From contig CP136068.1 in the NCBI GenBank assembly GCA_032622095.1, forward strand, positions 153,845,151 to 153,909,150: DNA of 64,000 bases, read 5' to 3'. Source of the DNA: Siphonodentalium dalli. Lineage: Eukaryota; Mollusca; Scaphopoda; Gadilida; Siphonodentaliidae. The notes below the pieces were generated by a model that saw nothing but the letters and a program-made list of their open reading frames with translations, was not told the origin of the DNA and did no database searches. A program made the translations under genes and the position numbers. Shown here piece after piece: positions 47,284 to 56,200 of this stretch. The first letter of the stretch is position 1. Each line of letters begins with the position of its first letter.

Positions 47284-50200
47284 CTGGAAAAAACGGACAA
47301 AATCGGTTATATATTGTGTCCAATTTCACACCATAAAAGCACCATATGTGTCTACGTAATTTGGAAGGAGGTGTAGGATAGATTGACAAATACACGAAAT
47401 ATAACAAATTGGTGCCACATAAAAATAAAAATTTGGGTCCCAGTATGTCCTAAATAGGAGATACTATCTCCTAATTAGGACTTAGTATCTCCTAATTAGG
47501 AGATAGTAAGTATCTCCTAATTAGGACTTAGTATCTCCTAATTAGGACTTTAGGAGATACTAAGTCCTAATTAGGAGATACTAAGTCCTAATTAGGAGAT
47601 ACTATATCCCAATTAGGAGATACTATCTCCTAATTAGGAGATACTAAGTCATAATTAGGAGATACTATCTCCTAATTAGGAGATACTAAGTCCTAATTTG
47701 GAGATACTATCTCCTAATTAGGACTTACTTTCTCCTAATTATGAGTTACTATCTCCTAATTAAGACTTACTATCTCCTAATTAGGACTTACTATCTCCTA
47801 ATTAGGACTTACTATCTCCTAATTAGAACTTACTATCTCCTAATTAGGACTTATTATCTCCTAATTAGGACATAGCTATCTCCTAATTAGGAGTTACTAT
47901 CTCCTAATTAGGATTTACGATCTCCTAATTAGGACATACTGGGACCCAAATTTTTATTCTTATGTGGCACCAATACGCTTCCATAATTTTCCAACCGTTT
48001 TCAATGTTTCGAACGCTCTTTATTTCTACCATATCATGAATAGACTATATAACACGAAGCGCTCTTTTCTAGTCCATGCCAATCAAATGACTGTTTTGTT
48101 TGGGACCCAAACATCGTGTTGAACGTAGTATTTTTTATGACTTCAAAGTGTCTTTCTGATACATATAATGCTCGTAGAAAGGTAGTTCAAGTATTTATCG
48201 ACCTACATATATATTTCGATACCGGAACAAAATTATAAGCAAATATTATTGGGTGTATTTTGGAGGGTGAACGGCCAAGTGGCTTTAAACGGTGTTTGCG
48301 TCGTTTGAAATACATTTCTATATCATTACGAGATGTAATCAGGGGGTGAAACTCCTGACACAACATCAGTTGGAAATATCAGGCCAACATGAACAAATGT
48401 ATAGATTGAAATTGTTCTCATATAGTTTGATTTTTCAACCAGTATTCGGTGGGAAATTTGTTATTTTAAGACGCATAACAGTCGCATATTTTCCTAGTTT
48501 CTTCCAATTTTGGACTGCAATGGCCATCAGTTCTGATCAGTTGTGATATTTCTGACAGTTGGAAAGCTTGAGGTGTTCATTTAATTTATATTTTTAAAGG
48601 TGGTCTGTACTCAAATCCAGACTCAAATTCATTAAAGGCCTATTTAATTTTCGAGTCGCCGATTATTTTTTGTATGGTGCCTTGATATAACAATAACAAT
48701 CTATGTCATAAAAAATGATTAAAACACTTAATTCATCCCCATTTGAAACGTCTGTGTCTCAGAAGACGCGCATATATAGAGATAGAAAACAGCTGAAATC
48801 ATTGAAAGATTTCCCCCCGTTATGCCCAGATTGCAACAGAATTGAAACTAAAAATGTATATTCAATGGAAGGGGAATAACTCAATATCTTAAGAAATAGA
48901 GTTATTCCCCTTCATTTGAAAATAATGATACTTGAACCACAGAAAAATCAAGTCGGCATCTCAACAAAAACAACATGTCCACAGTTTATTACACCGAATA
49001 AGTTGACAATACAATGTTTTGGAGCTTCCTCTTTCAAATGGTATACATAATGGCATATATTTTATATAAAATTATCTGGTTATATAAAATTATCTGGGTG
49101 TTCGAAAATTAAGTGGGCCTTTAATCTGTTACATATATTCTGTTGAGTTTATTAGGAGATGTTCCCATAAATGGGTGGATATAGGTAGAGTCCCCCTTTA
49201 AGACGCGTACTTATACCACCATCAAAGACTCTGCCATTTCCGCTTCACCTGGAAATATTTCCGAGCGAAGCGGACAAGGCCAAGTCGTCGAGAATGGTAC
49301 TTATAATGAGAGTTTAGTTGTTGTTGTGGTACAGGGTAGTTAACTCTATTCTGTTGATTTGTCGTCCAATTGAAATTGAATCGTTCGAGATCCAAATAAA
49401 ACTGTTCAATTTCGAGTGTTACCAGTAGGAATAATATATTAGTCACAAAGTGCTAAGATATTTATAATAAATATTTATTTCTGATGCAATATAATCAGGA
49501 AAACAATTTAAAGAGACTCAAAGCCTGCAGACATCATATTCACCATGTGTACATATATGTAGATATATCCAGTGTCGGATATTGACATCAATTACTATAA
49601 TTCAGCATTATTGATCCATATTTCTGTACATATCGATTATTTGCTACATGCTTTATAAATCTTCATAGAATAAGTATATCATTTTCCACCAGTTTAAAAC
49701 CTGTGAACTTTTTATTGTTCTGGTTGGGACCTTTATGCCATCGAAAAACTGACACAGTTCATATATTTCTCAATACATGTTCCTTAATCAAATGTATTTC
49801 GCAGCAGGGGGAGGTCTTAGTTCGAAATTTCATGATTTTTGGGCGACTTTCATGAGCTAATTTAGCGATAAAATTGAATTGATTAGGCGAAAAAAGTAAA
49901 CATGTTCACAAAAACCACCTAAATAATGCAATCTCGAACTGGGACGTTCGTCTACACTATTAAACACGTTACGAAACGGGTTTTAATTGTGAAATATATT
50001 ACCTATACGTTATTATTTCGATGTTAAAAATTACGCAACAGATTTTACCGTTCCCGGTGTTTGAACTGGTGGAATATCATATCTACGGGTGTAGCCAGAG
50101 TTGAGATTCATGGCATGATATATTATAGATGGGGCTGACTGGTTGTGATACAGTGGAGGCAATTACATTCGGTCCGTCGTCCAACAGAAATTGAATCATG

Positions 50201-53200
50201 CAAGACCAAAATAATACATTTCAATTTAAAGTGCATGCATGTGTTGGGGTATGAATAATATTTAGACACAAAGTGCTAAGGATTTTATCGTAAATATAAC
50301 ACATTCTTTTCCTGTTATAATCTGTGGGCGTTAAAACGACTCGTAATATGTATATGCATCAAAGTATAGGTAATCACTTATCACTTTGATCACGCTCCAT
50401 TGTAGGTCATGCCATGAATATCAACTCTGACGAATAGTTACCGTGAAATACATTACAAGGAACTGGTATTAACTATAAGATATATAATAGTAGCTGCCAT
50501 ATATATATTTAATGTACAACTTTCCCTGTTAGACCATCAAAAAGTTCTCAGGGTTTGAACTGGTTTAATATAATCTCTACGGACGTAGTCAGAGTAGAGA
50601 TTCGTGGCATGATATGTTTCCAGTGATCAACATATGTCGATACATACACGAAATACTAATACACAGACTATATACCCTCACATTATTTAAAGCCATCGAT
50701 ATTTATCAGATATTTTACTGCCCGCACAATCCAACCTCATGTATATAGACTGGTACCCTGTCCCAACTCCAGCTACTCGCCCGTGCGAGTAGCTGGAGTT
50801 GGGACAGGGTACCAGTCTACATGTATATACACTCACCAATGGGGTATCTTTCGCAGAACTGTCCAACAAAGTTGAAATCACAGTCGACACACCTGGAGTC
50901 ATCGTGACTCCAGTGACCACCGTGATACCGACAAGGATTCTTCTGTAATAAAGAGGACACAAGCAATGAAATAGTGTGTCTGACATTTGTAGAATGAGGT
51001 CCCCAGAGGGTGAATTTAGGGATGGCAGGCTAGCGTCACAAAATTCACTCTCTGGGAACCTTATTCTGCTAAGGCATTAACTGTTATGGGATACCTTAGA
51101 TGAGATTTAAGTCCCCCAGTTGAAGATGATGATGTTAGTCACATCAATTATGCATTTTATCTTCTGAAAATTAGGAGATTGAGAAACTTAACAGAAAGGA
51201 AAAAGTCACTAAAACAATGATACTTTGAGACTATAGATACTTCTCAGAAGATGAGGCCTAAGCAGAATGAGGTCATCATATGGTGAATTTGGTGACGCTA
51301 TAGCCCTCTGTGTGGGGTAGAATCACTAATATCACCCTCTGGGACCTCATTCTGCAAATAACAGACACATTATTTCAAGGCTTGAAAGGGCAGACGCACC
51401 ATATTACTTTACTCACGCACATTTTGCCCGGCTCATAAGGTGTCAGATAGTATACATCATATAGTATAGTTATTGTTATATATGTGTTCCCGGAACTAGG
51501 ATGAACTTACTTTCCGCGGTGATTGCAATGATAGGGTTAATTGTATAAGTAAGCATAGTACGTGGAAGATATAAATGATATAGTATAAGAACACACAAGC
51601 GTAATTACCAAGATCATATTCTTAATTGGTTATGACTGGTAGCAATCATTGTATAGTCGAGGGAGGATCAAACCAGTATCATCCCATATAGTAAACAATA
51701 GTATGGTACACGTCATAGACAAGGTTGTCATGCAATCTTATATCTAATGTGTAGAAACGATTACACATCAAATGTGTAAACCCGGTTAATACACATAGCA
51801 ATGTGTAGCTTTACGTACAAATACATGGACCAAGGGCCGTTCTACACATAATGTGTATATTTTGTTACACACAATTGTGTAAGAACGTAGAGCATACGCA
51901 TTGTGGTGCCTTCAGTTTCATAGTCTGCTACATGACGGCCATATTGTTTGAGTATATTTTTTTGGAATACAATCTACGGCGATCGTAGACAAGGAATGTA
52001 TGTTCAGAATTCCGACTTGTGGGTATAGTATTAATAATATGTGAGGATTTATTTGTTAAAACTTTCATGGCGAATACTGCCCTTAGACTCGTTTATATGA
52101 TTGTTGCAGTACGGTAATACTAATATATGTGCAACCACGCCACGACCCTTGTTTGTTCATTTAACACGAAAACTCACACATCACAGAGCAAAATATTACG
52201 TACCATTGTACGCCATGAAAGTTTTAACATATAAATCTCGGTGAAGGGAGTGGTTTGGGGGAGGGCTGACCCCGGGATTATCGAAATGGCCCCTTCCTTA
52301 ATCTCCACATGTCATCAATATTATATACCCACAGTTCGGAATACTGAACTTACATTCTTGTCTACGATCTGTATGTGTAAGAATCTACACAAAATGTGTA
52401 AGGGATATATGTTGATTTTATGCACACCGGTGTGTATAAATGTGTAGAATTGACCCATGTATTGTGTAAAAATTGTTACACAATTTGTGTACGTACATAA
52501 AACTACACATATATACTACACAAATATGTTTAAGATAAAAAAGGAATAATGATTGTGTGGCATGGCTACACATTGTGTGTAGAAAACCTACACTTACATT
52601 AGTCATAAGAGTGCATGATATCTCAGACCTTTTTTGGTGGACGCATGATACACCAACCGTTTGAATAACTAGTCGTGTCCAGAAACTTAGAGACACTCCC
52701 GGTTAGACCACTGAACAACCAACTCCTCTGTTCATCTACCTTCTGTGCTTACTGGTAGAGACTTATTTAAATATAAAAGTATATAGCAAACCTTCTGGAC
52801 TCATGATACACCAACCGTTGGAATAACTAGTCGTATCCAGAAACTTTAGTCCAGGAGATATTGGTCGACCTCTTCACCCCCCCCAGGACTTAACTTCACC
52901 CCACTAATTGTCTTCCTTAAGGTCTCCTCTAATTTTTTTCACTTGTTAACAAGAAAAAAAAGTGGCCGCAGAGACTCCAGACAAGATGGCGTCCATCATG
53001 GCGGCCATTTTTTTTAAATGCACCAGGTCTCTTTGATCGCCATTATAGTAAAGATGATAGCACATGCGGTCTTGTTTTCCGCTCGATTCGTTATGCTAAT
53101 ATACAACCCTTACAAATTAGCCAAAAATCCGACCCCAGAATCCAATATGGCGGCCAAGATGGCCTCCGAAATGTGAAAATATGCTATTTTTCTGACATGT

Positions 53201-56200
53201 TACCACCTTTCGTTTGTCTCTGTGGGAAAATGTTAGAATTTTTGCGTCATGTTATACATTTATCATATAGAGGAGTCATTGGCGAATACATGGGGACCAT
53301 AATATGCATTCATTGCGGGATATTTTTGTCCGATATCACGTTTTCCCAAATGCCGGTATCATAGGTCAAAGCCGAATCTCCGTTAATAACGCGATGTTAT
53401 GTTTCGAATCAATGAATGTTATTGCTATTATAACAACACCCATGCATATATATTTGCAGGAGATACTCGAGCTAGGATTCCTCTTATACCTGAGTTGAGG
53501 AATATTTACCCAAATCCAAGATGGCGGCCAAAATGGCCACCAGAAATAAAAAATCGCCGAAAATCGCTGATTTTAACATCAGTGAGCATTATTGTCATGA
53601 CAACTCCACACTTGCTTACTATTGTAAGTTTGGAACACTTAGGCGAAGAACTTTCCTTGTACCATATCCAAAATGGCGCCCACAATGGCGGACAGATTTT
53701 GAAAAATCACCGAAATTCCCTCATATTCACATCATTGGGCATTATTGTCGAGACAACTCCATCCATGCGTACAGTTGAGTTGGACATACTGAGGTGAAGT
53801 AATTACCTTACATCTCATGCAAGAAATGGTTTTCCAAATCGAAGATGGCGGCCAAAATGGCGACCGAAATATGAAAATAAGTCTACATTACTTTACTTTC
53901 TTAGGATGGACGTTATTGTTTCGCGATTTCTACCCACCATTACATGTTGATATGTATGAATTATTCATTAGGGTTTGGCAAGTGATACTTACATTCAATA
54001 TGGCGGCCAACTGGCGGGCAGAAATTGAAAATAAGCCGATATTATCACATACTAATTTCAACTTTTTGTCATAATATTGATTTGTATAAACGAAACGGTA
54101 CATAATATAAGCCATATATTAGTTCCCATGTAAGTCGTAGCCTTTTGGAAGGATGAAAACCCACAATCGCAATGTGGCATTTCAAAATCCATTCTCCACT
54201 AAGGGCTCATACCGGCCGTAACCGTATATAGGTGCGCCGAATAGTCATATTATGACTTCCAAGAATCAAAACAACAGTACTTGAGCTTATTCTGAATTGC
54301 CACATTCAGCATTATCTAGACTCGTTTCCGTCTCTTCGTCAGATTAATCTATCTCACTCACAACAACAGTTCAGTACTCTTCTTTGTAGGAATGTGCCAC
54401 TAATCGGAATGTTTCAAACAATACATATGCCGGTGTCCAGCTCACGTGTTGGTTTCGAAAGCTTGGAATTCTTAGCGAGCTTCATTCGTGGTATAGCTTA
54501 TGGTATAATTCAGATGCTACATATGGGGTATATGCGTCATCTTTTGCGATACACTATACAGGTATTCGGTGACCTAATGGGGTTAACAACGTGTACAGCT
54601 GGTGATCTTCCAAAAGAGCCACTTCTCAATATATGGTTCATCAATTCACATACTCATCTAATGCACTGACGTACCCGGACAACTTCTGTATATGGCTTCG
54701 AATGTTGAAAGCCCGACATTTGGCGGATACATTTCTGCTAAGGCGTAGAAGACCATATTGCATAATATATCCAAACTCCTTGAACATGATCATAAGAACA
54801 AGCTTGTTGGCGTCCAGCAATCGTCTCACCGAACAGATCCAAGCAGATGATAACAATACACACGGTGCTAGTTTGTGGGTATGTGTCATGATAGTGGAAA
54901 TGAAATTGGACCATGACTGCACCGCCCCTTATTTTGTTATGTTTTAGATTCAGACATGATCTCATGTGTGGCTTTGCTTTCCTTGTATGCTAAGATTGTA
55001 TGTCCCCATCCGTTTGGAAGCCGTTCCTAAACAACTGGACCAGGAGTATGCCATTGGCTACTGCTGTATAAGCCCCACCAAGACTGGGGTGTAGTCTTAA
55101 AGGCGATACCTTTGATAGTTGGTTGATATGTCATACTCACGCTGGGTGGTATGGTTCAAGAAAGTACAAATGCCATCAACAAAAGGGTGAAATGTTCAAC
55201 GCGAAGAACATCCAGAGGAATGTTACGTTGATGAGCTCTTGCATTCAGTTCAACAAACGTTGGTACACCAAGTGATTTCTTGGTAACATCACCAATGCGA
55301 CCATTTTCCTGCATGAGACATTAACTACTATATTCTAAAGTTATATATATATAAAGCTATATGATCATAAAGGTCGCGTTCCCCAACGGCCACAGCCATT
55401 GCCATCGAGACTGTAAATTGTTCTTTAAATACATAGTGAAATAAATGCACCACAGTTCCTGACATTTTCTTGAATAATACCGCCCACATACTGACACTAA
55501 CCCCGAGAGAGGATAACAAAACACGCATACATTCATGCTATAAAGACATTATCCTTTAGTCCATCCGACTGTTTTGAGGGAGGCTAGCATATTATTATCC
55601 AGACAAAAGTGTACGTAGTTGAATCAGAAAGGCTTCGAAACGGATGTGGAAATACAATCTTACCACACCAAATAAAACCGACACGCACGACATTCGATAT
55701 CTTAAACATGCACCAGGTGTAGGGGTGGTGTATACAGTGGCCCATTTCATTCCCACTATCATGGCGCATGTCCACAAACTAGCACCGCGAGCATTGTTCT
55801 TCTCTGCTGGGAGATATTCGACGAGACAACTGCGGGGCGTCACACAGTTTGCTTCGGATAATGGTCAAGAAGTGTGGGTAGTCTGTACACTCGGGTCTTC
55901 TCCTTAGCAGATAGACATCTGTCCAAGGGAATGAGACAGCTAGCAACCTTCGAAATACTGTCGAAGTTGTCCACATATGCCAATGCGTTCGCTGAGTTTG
56001 TGAGTTGACGAACCATCTATTGAGAAGTGACTAGTTAACTGGTTCGCCAGGTGTACATGTCGTTATCCCATGGGGTATGAGACACATACATAGAGATGAC
56101 CTTCTGTAAGCTAGACACCGGAAAATGAATTGTTTGAAACGTTAAGATTAGAGGGACCCTACTCCCAGGAAGTGGTGAATACTTTGTCGGTGTGCGCGAC

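Larger units (their letters stand above)
47284..50836 (-). other. Intron 3 of the FReD gene
   Basis: It runs from the donor G|GTGAGT at 50836 to the acceptor CAG at 47284. It is about 3.5 kb and filled with mobile DNA: the 34-bp-arm palindrome beside the donor, the short element at 50405-50614, the dispersed segment near 49675-49960, and the dispersed repeat with the foldback at 47340-48310. Confidence 0.8.

Noticed and set aside
53399-53797. 132-codon frame and its near-twin at 56785-57192
   Set aside because: They are inverted copies within the foldback arms, dominated by ATGGCGGCC motif blocks, with no protein family resemblance.
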